Source: CAZWEZ01 sp964632795 (GTDB lineage Bacteria; Pseudomonadota; Alphaproteobacteria; Rhodospirillales; 2-02-FULL-58-16). Taken from it: 38,253 nucleotides of DNA. Where the stretch lies: assembly GCA_964632795.1 (NCBI GenBank), contig CAZWEZ010000028.1, forward strand, positions 1 to 38,253, written 5' to 3'. A program made the translations under genes and the position numbers. Shown here piece after piece: positions 6,895 to 14,573 of the stretch. The notes beneath the pieces were generated by a model. That model saw only the letters and a list, made by a program, of their open reading frames with translations, did not search any database and was not told the origin of the DNA. The first letter of the stretch is position 1. Every line of letters starts with the position of its first letter.

Positions 6895-9553
6895 GGGGCA
6901 CTCCCTTGGTGTTGAACAGCCTGGATTCCAGCAGGGTGATGGCGGCGGGCAGGATGACCAGGGTGGCCAGGCCGGCGGTGGCCAGGATGGCGGCGATCAG
7001 CACGCCGACCGTGTAGTAGGGGATCAGCGGCGCCAGCAGCAGCGGCAGGAAGCCGACGCCGAGCACGATGGCGTTGCGCCCGATGGCCCGGGCCGGCTCG
7101 CCGAACACCGACTCCAGGGCGGCCGGCCAGGTGCCGTGCGCCTCGAAGGCGGCCCGCGAACGGGCCAGGAAGTGGATGGCGTAGTCCACCGCCAGGCCCA
7201 GGCTGAGGGAACTGAGGACCGCCACCGGCATGTCGTAGTCCTTGCCGATCAGCCCGACGACGCCGTAGATCAGGCCGACGCTGACGGTCAGCGGCACCAT
7301 CGACAGCACTCCCCACCACAGGGAGCGGAACAGGAAGACCATCATCGCCAGGACGATCACGAAGCTGCCCAGCAGCGCCTTCCCCATGCCGCTGACCATC
7401 TTCTGCTGCCATACCACGTTGATGTAGGTGAGGCCGTACCAACGGTGCTCCAGTCCCATCGGCGGGGGATTGTCCGCCACGTAGGCGTCCACCGCGTCGA
7501 CCACCGCGCTCATGTCCACGTTGTCGCCGCTGGTCAGTTGGACCCAGATCGTCGCCTTGCGGTAGTCAGGGGTCACGAAGTGCCACAGGTCGTAGGGACG
7601 GTGGCTGTTCTGGTAGGTGAGCAGGGTCTGGGCGACGGCCTCGGAGGTGTCGGGAATCCGGAATTCGTCGTCCGCGCCGAGCAGAAGCTCGCGGTGGACG
7701 GTCTTGACCACGTCGGTCAGGGCGTTCGACTTGCCGACCACCTCCATGGCCCCGAGCGCCTCCTGTAACCCTTCCATATAGCGCAGCACCTCGGGCTGCT
7801 TGAACAGTTCTGAGCGCTGGCGTTCGGAATCGACGAACAGGTCGGCTTCGTCCCAGGCCTGGTAAAGGTCGTCGGGGGCGGCGTCGAGGCGGGCGGCGAC
7901 CCGTTGGCCGAGCAGATCGAGGAATTCGGCCCTGGTGGCGGCGTCGATGGCCACCGCCTCCGCGCGCAGTTGGGCGAAGACTTCGGTGACGCCCTCGAGC
8001 CCGGACTCCCTGGCCGACAGGCGGCGCTCGAACTGCGACCTGTAGTCCGCCGCGCTGTCGATTTCCATGCCCGGGGTCAGGGCCAGAAAGGCCATATAGG
8101 TGCCTGCGAAATGATCGTTCAGCACCTTGTCGGCGACGCGGATCGGGTGATCTTCCTCGAACCACTTGATGGGGTTGTCGTTGATTACGATCCGTGAGAT
8201 TCCGAAGGCGGACAGCATGGCCAAGGCCAGGACGGCGAGCAGGACGAACCGGGGGCGGCCATGGCTGAACCGGCCGATCCCGCTGAGGGCGCGGCTCAGC
8301 CAATCGCCTTTTCCTTCGCCGTTGGCCTGCTGGCGCCCGAAACCGGCCAGCTTGGCCTCCGGTATGAACATGATAAACGCCGGGACGAAGGTGATGGTCC
8401 AGAACCATGCCAGCATGACGCCGACGGTGACGAAGACGCCGAAGACCTGGACCGGCGGGATCGGGGTCAGGGCCAGGGAGGCGAAGCCGACGCTGGTGGT
8501 CAGGGAGGTGAACAGCATCGGCTTGTAGAGCTCGTCCATCACCGCCACGATCGTGGCCCGGCGGTCGCCGGTGTCCCGGTAGCGGTCGAAGAACTCGGAC
8601 AGGATATGGACCGCGTCCAGGACGGCGATGGGCATGATGAAAATCGGGATCATCGAGCTCATGATGTGGATCGTGTTGCCGGTCGCCACGAGCAGGGCCA
8701 TGGTGCTCATCGAACACACCATGGCGATGATCATCGGCGAGACGATCAGCCTCAGGTTTCGGAAGAAGATCCACATCAACAGGAAGATCACCGCCATCGC
8801 GGCGGGCGCCGAGATCGCCATCTGGATGAACATCTCGACGCCGAAGATGTCCTCGGCGACGGGCAGGCCGGTGATGTGGAGCACGTCCCCGGTCCCTTCC
8901 CAGGACGAAACCCTGTCCAGCAGGGCCTCGCGGACCCGGTAGCTGAGGTGTTTGTGGGTCAGGGGAAGGTACAGGCTCAACGCCTTGCCGTCCTCGCTCA
9001 GCAGGGTGCCGTCGAGCATCGGCAGGCGCTGCGCCCGGTCCCGCACCGCCAGAGCCTCCTGGCGGGTTCGCGGGGGCCGCGGCATCAGCCAGTCGAAGGA
9101 CACCGCACCCAGGCCGCGCTGCTCGATGCTGTCGACCATCGACGGGGCGATCATGTCGACCGTGACCACGCCCATGGTCTTTTCGGGAGCCTCCGGGTCC
9201 GGCCATTGCAGGGTGGCGGCGAACCGGGTCAGTTCGTAAATCCGGCCCAGGCTGTCCGGGTTGAAGACCCCATCGGGGTGGTCTTCGTTGACGATGCCGA
9301 GAACGACGATGTCGTTGAGGGCGAATTCCGCCTTCATCCGGTTATGGAACACGCGGACCGGCTCGTCGGCAGCCAGCATGTTCTCCGGGTCGGTGTCGAC
9401 GACCAGCGGGTTCAAGGCGGGAAAAGCGGCCGGCCAGAGGCTCGGCACCGTCGCCAGGGCGACCAGGACGGCCGTCGAAACGAGCATCAGCCAGGTGACC
9501 AGTCGGGGCCAGGCCAAGGCCAGCCTGATCAGCAGGTTCTTGGGTTGCGTCAT
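6869..9553 (-). CDS. RND-superfamily (MMPL/COG1033) inner-membrane transporter
   Basis: This 894-residue protein has the duplicated RND plan: one helix, a large periplasmic loop with the MMPL-type sequence LVVDTDPENMLAADEPVRVF (about 50-69), five to six helices, then the same again. Aspartates in the transmembrane core appear in both halves (D313 in IMPIAVLDAVHIL; D790 in GLAVDYAIHFL), as expected for proton coupling. ATG 9553 is chosen because GGGAG lies 7 nt upstream; the ATG six bases earlier is too close to it, and a longer reading overlaps the regulator. Relatives move lipids, hopanoids or other hydrophobic molecules. No membrane-fusion (HlyD-like) partner is encoded, which argues against a tripartite drug pump. 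Confidence 0.9.
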   Translation of the reverse strand: MTQPKNLLIRLALAWPRLVTWLMLVSTAVLVALATVPSLWPAAFPALNPLVVDTDPENMLAADEPVRVFHNRMKAEFALNDIVVLGIVNEDHPDGVFNPDSLGRIYELTRFAATLQWPDPEAPEKTMGVVTVDMIAPSMVDSIEQRGLGAVSFDWLMPRPPRTRQEALAVRDRAQRLPMLDGTLLSEDGKALSLYLPLTHKHLSYRVREALLDRVSSWEGTGDVLHITGLPVAEDIFGVEMFIQMAISAPAAMAVIFLLMWIFFRNLRLIVSPMIIAMVCSMSTMALLVATGNTIHIMSSMIPIFIMPIAVLDAVHILSEFFDRYRDTGDRRATIVAVMDELYKPMLFTSLTTSVGFASLALTPIPPVQVFGVFVTVGVMLAWFWTITFVPAFIMFIPEAKLAGFGRQQANGEGKGDWLSRALSGIGRFSHGRPRFVLLAVLALAMLSAFGISRIVINDNPIKWFEEDHPIRVADKVLNDHFAGTYMAFLALTPGMEIDSAADYRSQFERRLSARESGLEGVTEVFAQLRAEAVAIDAATRAEFLDLLGQRVAARLDAAPDDLYQAWDEADLFVDSERQRSELFKQPEVLRYMEGLQEALGAMEVVGKSNALTDVVKTVHRELLLGADDEFRIPDTSEAVAQTLLTYQNSHRPYDLWHFVTPDYRKATIWVQLTSGDNVDMSAVVDAVDAYVADNPPPMGLEHRWYGLTYINVVWQQKMVSGMGKALLGSFVIVLAMMVFLFRSLWWGVLSMVPLTVSVGLIYGVVGLIGKDYDMPVAVLSSLSLGLAVDYAIHFLARSRAAFEAHGTWPAALESVFGEPARAIGRNAIVLGVGFLPLLLAPLIPYYTVGVLIAAILATAGLATLVILPAAITLLESRLFNTKGVPHASAEDRP

Positions 9554-9587
9554 CGTCATGCTCCCGTGAGCGGTGTCCGATCCCGGA

Positions 9588-9908
9588 TCAGGCAACCGGG
9601 TCCTCGCCGCAGAACATCGAATAAAGGACATCCATCAGGGGTCTGATCCGGCGTTCCGACAGACTATAATGGACGGCCGTCCCTTGCCGCCGGTTGTTGA
9701 CCAGGTTCTCCTTCTTGAGCCAGCTCAGGTGCTGGGAGAGGTTGGGCGGCGAAATGCCCAACTCCCGGCTCAATTCGCCGGCCGTCATCCCGCCGTCGAG
9801 AAGCTTGCACAGGATCATCAGCCGATGACGGTTGGCGATCGACTTGAGGAACAAGGCGGCCTGCTCCGCGTTGTTCTCCAGGGGTTGCATATCGGTGCGC
9901 AAATTCAT
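9588..9908 (-). CDS. ArsR-family repressor with BigR/SqrR/YgaV-type cysteine pair
   Basis: This 106-residue winged-helix regulator has the ArsR recognition region LSRELGISPPNLSQHLSWLK and wing NNRRQGTAVHYSL. It contains exactly two cysteines, C34 in LMILCKLL and C100 in LYSMFCGED. They are 66 residues apart, the same spacing as the redox pair of BigR and SqrR (C42/C108 and C41/C107 from memory), and they fall in the same helices. No metal-binding CxC motif of metal-sensing ArsR proteins is present. In the known proteins, polysulfide links the two cysteines and releases DNA. I infer it is a sulfur or redox-responsive repressor of the downstream RND operon. The ATG lies at the predicted transcription start, so the message may be leaderless. 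Confidence 0.88.
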   Translation of the reverse strand: MNLRTDMQPLENNAEQAALFLKSIANRHRLMILCKLLDGGMTAGELSRELGISPPNLSQHLSWLKKENLVNNRRQGTAVHYSLSERRIRPLMDVLYSMFCGEDPVA

Positions 9909-9910
9909 AC

Positions 9911-9943
9911 TTGCTATTTAACTAAAATAGAAAATATAAGCAA
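9911..9943. promoter_or_regulatory. Overlapping divergent promoters with palindromic operator
   Basis: Minus strand: TTGCTT (9943-9938), 17-nt spacer, TAAATA (9920-9915), reading into arsR. Plus strand: TTGCTA (9911-9916), 18-nt spacer, TATAAG (9935-9940), reading into the DUF2892 gene. Within the shared spacer lies the palindrome CTATTTAACTAAAATAG (9914-9930; 6-bp perfect arms, 5-nt centre). The segment is very AT-rich in a GC-rich genome. One dimer bound here would block both promoters. Assignment to ArsR is inference from position and from AT-rich operators of BigR-type proteins. Confidence 0.6.
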
Positions 9944-9984
9944 TCCCAAATCCACCCTGACAGAAATTGAAACGGATTACGACC

Positions 9985-10188
9985 ATGAGCATCGACCGAA
10001 TGATCCTCGTCATCGCCGGAACCTTCGTCCTGGCGAGCCTTGCCCTGTCCCAACTGCACCATCCCTACTGGCTGTTCTTCACCGTCTTCGTCGGGCTGAA
10101 CATGCTCCAGGCGGGGTTCTCCCGCTGGTGCATGATGGCGATCATCCTCAGGAAGCTGGGCCGGCGGCCGGGGGTCGCCTTCGAATAA
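9985..10188 (+). CDS. DUF2892 (YgaP-like) two-helix membrane protein
   Basis: This 67-residue protein has two transmembrane helices, MILVIAGTFVLASLALSQLH and WLFFTVFVGLNMLQAGFSRW, with C-terminal basic residues (RKLGRRPGVAFE). This is the DUF2892 pattern also found as the membrane tail of E. coli YgaP, a rhodanese that lies next to the ArsR regulator YgaV. Here the rhodanese part is absent. The gene diverges from the ArsR gene and shares its control region. An upstream TTG would add six residues but ATG 9985 is more likely. The role of DUF2892 is unclear; a link to sulfur transfer at the membrane is inferred from context. Confidence 0.8.
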   Translation: MSIDRMILVIAGTFVLASLALSQLHHPYWLFFTVFVGLNMLQAGFSRWCMMAIILRKLGRRPGVAFE

Positions 10189-10254
10189 CCGCCCCCTATG
10201 GACGGTCCGGTTGTCTATCGGCTAAGTTCACGGCCGGTATTGCCGGGGGGCGCA

Positions 10255-11130
10255 ATGAAACCGTTTCAGGGGGTGTTGAGATTGGTGATCTTCCTGTCTG
10301 CCGGCACGCCCGCCCTGGCCGGCAACAAGATTTACGACTTCACCTATTTCCTGAACCAGCCCCACCCGTTCGCGATCCAGGCCCCGGCTCCGCTTCCGGC
10401 TGCCGCCCCGGCGACTCCCGGGGTCGTGGCACCGGCCCCGACGCCCCGCTACGCGACCGGCGCCGAGGTCCCGCCGGCCCCCCAGCCTTCCGGCCAACCC
10501 GCCGGCGACGATGAACGATGGCTCGGCGGAGTCTACCTGACGGTCAACGCCATCGGCGGCCGGTCGTTCATGAGCGACCACGAATACACCGGGGGCAGCG
10601 TCCTGGTCGTCCGCCACGACGTCGACTGGGTGGCCGGCAACAGCGGCGCGCTTGGCTACTCGTGGGAGGAATTCGGCTATCCGGTGCGCAGCGAACTCGA
10701 GCTCGGGCTGCGTTATCGTTTCGATCTCGACTACCGGGGAACGGTGGGCGGAATCGTGCGCGGTTACACCAACGAACTGGCGACCTTCTTCGCCATGCTC
10801 AACGGCTATTACGACTTCGAGCTGGAGGACTGGAACTGGACGCCCTACCTCGGCGCCGGGGTCGGCGCGGCGCGCCACTGGACCCAGTCGGAGCGCAAGA
10901 ACTTCGGGGGGGCGACCGCCACCGATTCCCAAGACCAACGCACCAACGCCTTCAGTTGGGCCCTGATGGGCGGGGCGACGTACAACTGGAACCGCAACTG
11001 GGCGGCCAAGATCGAAGGCCGGTACTGGGACCTGGGCGACGTGACGTCGGGCCCGTTCGCCAGCAACGACAAGATCACCGGCCACTACACCACCTACGAC
11101 CTGGTCCTCGGCATCACCTACTATCCCTGA
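10255..11130 (+). CDS. Outer-membrane beta-barrel protein (porin-like, Msp2/P44-type)
   Basis: This 291-residue protein has a signal peptide ending in PALA (about residue 22), then a short mature start, a proline/alanine-rich linker (about 45-85), and an eight-strand-like barrel. Barrel features include GGVYLTVNAIGGRSFMSD, SELELGLRYRFDLDYRG, FFAMLNGYYDFE, WTPYLGAGVGAARHW, NAFSWALMGGATYNWN and a final YDLVLGITYYP. The start at ATG 10255 gives the signal peptide; upstream in-frame residues do not. It follows the DUF2892 gene by 66 nt and may share its promoter, which would add a second outer-membrane protein to the same regulon. Function unknown. Confidence 0.75.
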   Translation: MKPFQGVLRLVIFLSAGTPALAGNKIYDFTYFLNQPHPFAIQAPAPLPAAAPATPGVVAPAPTPRYATGAEVPPAPQPSGQPAGDDERWLGGVYLTVNAIGGRSFMSDHEYTGGSVLVVRHDVDWVAGNSGALGYSWEEFGYPVRSELELGLRYRFDLDYRGTVGGIVRGYTNELATFFAMLNGYYDFELEDWNWTPYLGAGVGAARHWTQSERKNFGGATATDSQDQRTNAFSWALMGGATYNWNRNWAAKIEGRYWDLGDVTSGPFASNDKITGHYTTYDLVLGITYYP

Positions 11131-11233
11131 GCCGCCGCTCACCGACAGGCTGTGGCGGTCGTAAAACACGTAGCCGAGTTCCAGGGATTCGCGGAACACC
11201 CAACGGCAGCCATATTCCCGCTGATCGGCCTTG

Positions 11234-11299
11234 ATACCAAAGGTCATTGATAATGACCCATAGAGATCGTGCCTGCTTACCGTCGGGTAGGAAGGAAGC
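11234..11299 (+). repeat. Dispersed intergenic repeat, copy 1 (ATACCA module)
   Basis: The first 36 nt match 38189-38224 at 32 positions, with an identical 22-nt run containing TGATAATGACCCATAGAGAT. The following 29 nt are also similar, ending around CGGGTAGGA. The leading 25 nt also match the outer arm of the palindrome at 13122-13291 at 20 of 25 positions. It lies in the gap between the barrel gene and fliN. I see no gene in 11131-11326. Confidence 0.65.
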
Positions 11300-11326
11300 C
11301 GAAGGCGATGCGGGGAGGGGAAAGGG

Positions 11327-11707
11327 TCACACCCTGGTGAATTTGCTCTTGACGACCTTGTTGATCTTGACGCCGAGGACGTCGCCTATGGTGACGATCT
11401 CGCCGAAGGCGACCAGGATGTCGTTGACGAACAGCTCGATGTCCTCCTCGACCTGCCGGTTGAGCTCGACGACGGCGCCCCGGCCCAGCTTCAAGATCTG
11501 GCGGATCGGCAGGTCGGCCCGTCCCAGCACCGCGACCACGTCGACCTCGATGTTGTAGATCGCTTCGTGGGCTTCGGGGACGAGCAGGGCGTCGGCCGCC
11601 GACGGGGCCGCCGACGGGGTCGCCGGCTGGGGCTCCGCTTCGCCGGCTCCATCGGCCTCCATCAGGGCCGCCATGTCCATTTCTTCTTCGACGTCGTCTT
11701 CCGCCAT
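11327..11707 (-). CDS. fliN: Flagellar motor switch protein FliN
   Basis: The 126-residue protein has a variable acidic and proline-rich N-terminus (about 1-45) and a C-terminal SpoA domain. The SpoA signature is clear: VVAVLGRADLPIRQILKLGRGAVVEL, then a VNDILVAFGEIVTIGDVLGVKI segment and VVKSKFTRV. FliN forms the lower ring of the C-ring with FliM and FliG and takes part in switching and export. No other flagellar gene is in the window, so this copy stands apart from a flagellar operon. Convergent to the barrel gene, divergent from the TRAP remnant. Confidence 0.88.
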   Translation of the reverse strand: MAEDDVEEEMDMAALMEADGAGEAEPQPATPSAAPSAADALLVPEAHEAIYNIEVDVVAVLGRADLPIRQILKLGRGAVVELNRQVEEDIELFVNDILVAFGEIVTIGDVLGVKINKVVKSKFTRV

Positions 11708-11810
11708 CGTCTTGTCCGATCAACGGCTTGCCCAACCCGTTTCGCCAGTCAAGTATGAGTCGCCGGCCTTGCCACGTCAACCTAGTGTCCTGTGTCAGCC
11801 AAATTGCACC

Positions 11811-11903
11811 CCCGAGGAGGTGGAATTCGCCGGCCGACCGCTCGGGCTGGTCATGGCCTATCCCGGCTTGGCCATGTGGCTGCCCAACAAGATCCTTGAC
11901 TGA
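11811..11903 (+). pseudogene. C-terminal remnant of a TRAP large permease (DctM-like)
   Basis: An open reading of about 30 residues starts abruptly after TAGTGTCCTGTGTCAGCC and ends in LVMAYPGLAMWLPNKILD then a stop. The final FP/YPxLxxWLP pattern is the usual end of DctM-type TRAP permeases. It lies 68 nt upstream of an intact DctP-type binding protein, where dctM would sit in some TRAP operons. I infer a deletion removed most of the permease and any small DctQ subunit. No start codon or ribosome site supports expression as a peptide. The rest of 11708-11971 holds nothing recognisable. Confidence 0.5.
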
Positions 11904-11971
11904 GAGCCTGTTTGGAGAGTTGATCACGGGCCGGGCCGGGCAAGGGCGTAAACCCCGGAAGGGGGCTTGAC

Positions 11972-13114
11972 ATGCGCAACACGGTCATCGGAATCGTCGT
12001 CGGCCTGGTCGCCGGGGTGGTGGTCGGCTCCACCGTCGTCGCGCCGCGCCTGAGGCTCGACTCCGATGCCGCCGCCCTCGGCCAGGCGGCGAAGACGGCG
12101 GCCACGCCCTCGGTGACGGTCGGGCTGGCCCCGCCGCCCGGCGGGGCGGCGGAGGTCCATCTGAAGATGGCCAGCGCCTACAGTAGCGCGCTGCCCCAGT
12201 TGGGGACCCTGGCCAAACGCCTGGAAAGCGAAATCTGGCGGGTCTCGGGCGGCGCCGTCGAGATCAGGTTCCACGAGCCCGGGACCCTGGTCCCGCCGCC
12301 CGAGATGTTCGAGGCCGTCGGCTCCGGGGCCATCGACGCCGCCTTTTCGCCGTCCCGCTTCTGGGCCAACCGGATTCCGTCCCTGCAACTGTTCGCCTCG
12401 GTTCCCTTCGGCCCGACGCCCGAGGAGTACCTGGCGTGGATCTATTTCGGCGGCGGCCGCGAGCTGTCCCGGGAGATCTACCGCCGGCACAACATCCATG
12501 GCATCTATTGCGGCCTCATCGCGTCCGAGGCCTCGGGCTGGTTCCGCAAGGAGATCCGCACCCTGGACGACCTCAAGGGCCTCAGGATGCGGTTCGACGG
12601 CCTCGGCGCCAAGGTAATGGAGAAGCTGGGGGTGGAGACCCAGTCACTGGAGGAAGGCAGTATCTTCGTGGCCCTCGAGAACGGGGCCATCGACGCCGCC
12701 GAATTCTCGATGCCCGCCATCGACCTCCAACTGGGGTTCCACCGGATGGTCCGCCATTACTACTTTCCGGGCTGGCATCAGCCTTCGACGCTGTTCACCC
12801 TGATGATCAACCTCGACCGGTGGCGGGCGTTGCCGGCCACCGCCCGGGCCCAGATCGAGGCGGTGTGCGGCGACAACATCCGTTACGGCCTGGCCGAGGG
12901 CGAGGCCCTCCAGTTCGCCGCCCTCAGGGACCTCACGGCCCAAGGCGTGGAGATCCACCGCTGGCCGGCGGTGATCCTGGACGCCCTGGAGGCGGCCTGG
13001 CGCCAGGTCGCCGAAGAGGAAGCCGACGACGACGACGACTTCAAGCGGGTCTGGCAATCCCTCAGCGCCTTCCGCGAGGACTACTCGATGTGGAAGGAAC
13101 TGGGCCGGGAATAA
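11972..13114 (+). CDS. DctP-type TRAP transporter solute-binding protein
   Basis: This 380-residue protein starts with a hydrophobic helix (TVIGIVVGLVAGVVVGSTVV) without an obvious cleavage site, so it may be a membrane-anchored binding protein. The domain then shows TRAP DctP features: VHLKMASAYSSALPQLG, EIRFHEPGTLVPPPEMFEAV, the SEASGWFRKEIRTLDDLKGL stretch followed by RMRFDGLGAKVMEKLG (the arginine normally binds the substrate carboxylate), and EFSMPAIDLQLGFH. The C-terminus is acidic with a five-residue aspartate run. GGAAGGGGG sits upstream of the ATG. It resembles binding proteins for 2-oxo acids. The neighbouring permease is only a remnant, so it may work with permeases encoded elsewhere. 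Confidence 0.85.
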   Translation: MRNTVIGIVVGLVAGVVVGSTVVAPRLRLDSDAAALGQAAKTAATPSVTVGLAPPPGGAAEVHLKMASAYSSALPQLGTLAKRLESEIWRVSGGAVEIRFHEPGTLVPPPEMFEAVGSGAIDAAFSPSRFWANRIPSLQLFASVPFGPTPEEYLAWIYFGGGRELSREIYRRHNIHGIYCGLIASEASGWFRKEIRTLDDLKGLRMRFDGLGAKVMEKLGVETQSLEEGSIFVALENGAIDAAEFSMPAIDLQLGFHRMVRHYYFPGWHQPSTLFTLMINLDRWRALPATARAQIEAVCGDNIRYGLAEGEALQFAALRDLTAQGVEIHRWPAVILDALEAAWRQVAEEEADDDDDFKRVWQSLSAFREDYSMWKELGRE

Positions 13115-13121
13115 TGGAATA

Positions 13122-13291
13122 ATACCAGAGGTCAGAGACACTGACCTGTGGGCATCCTTCGACACGCGAGCTTCGCTCGCTGCTCAGGATGAGGCATCTC
13201 TTTGTTTTTCAACAAAAATCTCATCCTGAGCAGCGAGCGAAGCTCGCGTGTCGAAGGATGCCCACAGGTCAGTATTTCTGTCCGCTGGTAT
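13122..13291. repeat. Large composite palindrome (REP-like) between convergent genes
   Basis: A near-perfect inverted repeat centred at 13206. The inner arms are identical for 54 bp (13140-13193 and 13220-13273) around a 26-nt loop rich in T and A. The outer 18 bp on each side match imperfectly and begin and end with ATACCAG/CTGGTAT. The arm includes CATCCTTCGACACGCGAG and GCTGCTCAGGATGAG, a motif widespread as interspersed repeats in alphaproteobacteria. Lying between two convergent genes, its transcript would fold into a very long hairpin that could stop transcription both ways. Confidence 0.9.
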
Positions 13292-13300
13292 AAGGCCGGT

Positions 13301-14311
13301 TCAGGCGGCGCCAAGGGTATCGGGGGGCAGCTGGTCCATCTTGGTCAGCAGGTATTCCAGGTCGTCGGAATCGAAGTCCACCCCGAGGTCGCCGTACTGG
13401 GTCAGGATGCGTTCGATCATGCGCCGCGAATACCGTTCGCGGTCGCGGTCGCCGCCGTCGTACTCGGTCTCCCTGGCGACGTCGATGGCGGCCTGGGCGG
13501 CCGGGAAATGGGCCTCGGGCAGCCCCGCCTTCTCGAACACCGCCTTGAGCCCCAGGGGCCCCGCATCGTGGATCAACTGGCGGATCAGTTTCTCCAGGTC
13601 GTCCTCCGTGGACTCGCCGGACAGGGTGATGGTGGCGCGTTCGCGGCTTTGCAGGATGAGGTCGGTGGCTATGTCCGGGGGCAGTTCGTGACGGCGGGCC
13701 AGTTCCTCTTTCATGTTTTCCGAGACCATGGTCACCAGCCGCTCGGCGACGGTCACGGGAAGGGTGGGGCGATGGACCATGGCCCCCTGAACGGCCTCCT
13801 TGTCGCCGAAGTTCTCGACCACCTTGTGCAGCGAATCCTCCGAGATTTCGGCGCCGACGTTGGCGACCAGGCTGGTCACCACTTCCTCGTTCTCGGTCTC
13901 GACCAGCGCCGTGGAGACGGTTTCGGAGACCTTCGGCCGCTTGGCGATAGCGAGCTGCTTGGAGGGGGCCTGGCTGCGCACGATCTCGATCAGGTCCTCG
14001 TCGGACAGCGCCTCGGAGAACTGGAGGACCGGCAGGGCCACCGAGTCCACGTCCCTGGCCAGGGACATCGCCACGTCGTGGGGGACCGTGGGGTTCTCCT
14101 TGAGGTTCTGGGACAGCGCCTCGCGGACCCGGACCTCGGCGTCCTTGACCATCAGGCGGAAGATGTCCTCGGCCATCTTGCGCTCGGACTCGGTCAGCTC
14201 CCCGGCGTCGAAGTCGGCGGCGATCTTGGCCGCCATCTCGGCGCGCGCCTCGCCCGAGGGATCCGCCAGCAGCCGGTTAACGTCTTGTTCGGAGAGTTTG
14301 TTGCCCGTCAT
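13301..14311 (-). CDS. DUF2336 protein (alphaproteobacterial HEAT-like)
   Basis: This 336-residue protein is mostly helical and matches the DUF2336 family found mainly in alphaproteobacteria. Repeated helical pairs resemble HEAT repeats: ESERKMAEDIFRLMVKDAEVRVREAL, DVAMSLARDVDSVALPVLQF, and VSTALVETENEEVVTSLVAN. A segment ARRHELPPDIATDLI and the end LEYLLTKMDQLPPDTLGAA fit family members. I start it at ATG 14311 (MTGNKLSEQDVNRLL); 17 upstream residues in frame are arginine/proline-rich and unlikely. No signal peptide, so probably cytoplasmic. Biochemical role unknown; some relatives are linked to motility or signalling by neighbourhood only. Confidence 0.8.
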   Translation of the reverse strand: MTGNKLSEQDVNRLLADPSGEARAEMAAKIAADFDAGELTESERKMAEDIFRLMVKDAEVRVREALSQNLKENPTVPHDVAMSLARDVDSVALPVLQFSEALSDEDLIEIVRSQAPSKQLAIAKRPKVSETVSTALVETENEEVVTSLVANVGAEISEDSLHKVVENFGDKEAVQGAMVHRPTLPVTVAERLVTMVSENMKEELARRHELPPDIATDLILQSRERATITLSGESTEDDLEKLIRQLIHDAGPLGLKAVFEKAGLPEAHFPAAQAAIDVARETEYDGGDRDRERYSRRMIERILTQYGDLGVDFDSDDLEYLLTKMDQLPPDTLGAA

Positions 14312-14496
14312 TGGCCCGTTTCCGCGGGGAGACACGCGCAAACGGCGCCCGGCGCCGCGCACCGCACCTGTTTCAAGCCCCCCCAGTATACTGCCGGAAC
14401 AGCGAAGATACTATGGTTTATGCGTTTATGCGGAAACGGTTTGCGGTGGCGGCCTCTTGATTATTGACCTCGGTCATGCGAAGACCACGCCAATTG

Positions 14497-14525
14497 TTGC
14501 ATGATCGCCGGTCAATGACGATAAT
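14497..14525 (+). promoter_or_regulatory. Candidate sigma70 promoter for the cytochrome c gene
   Basis: TTGCAT (14497-14502) and GATAAT (14520-14525) are 17 nt apart, placing transcription start near 14532. A palindrome TGACCTCGGTCA (14465-14476) lies just upstream and could bind a regulator. Recognised by eye only. Confidence 0.5.
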
Positions 14526-14573
14526 GCGGCGCCATTTCACATGAATGATGACGGCAACCAGGAGAGACCAAAC

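Noticed and set aside
8261..9646. A 461-codon plus-strand frame opposite the RND gene
   Set aside because: Histidine/aspartate-rich shadow of the RND transporter; no motifs.
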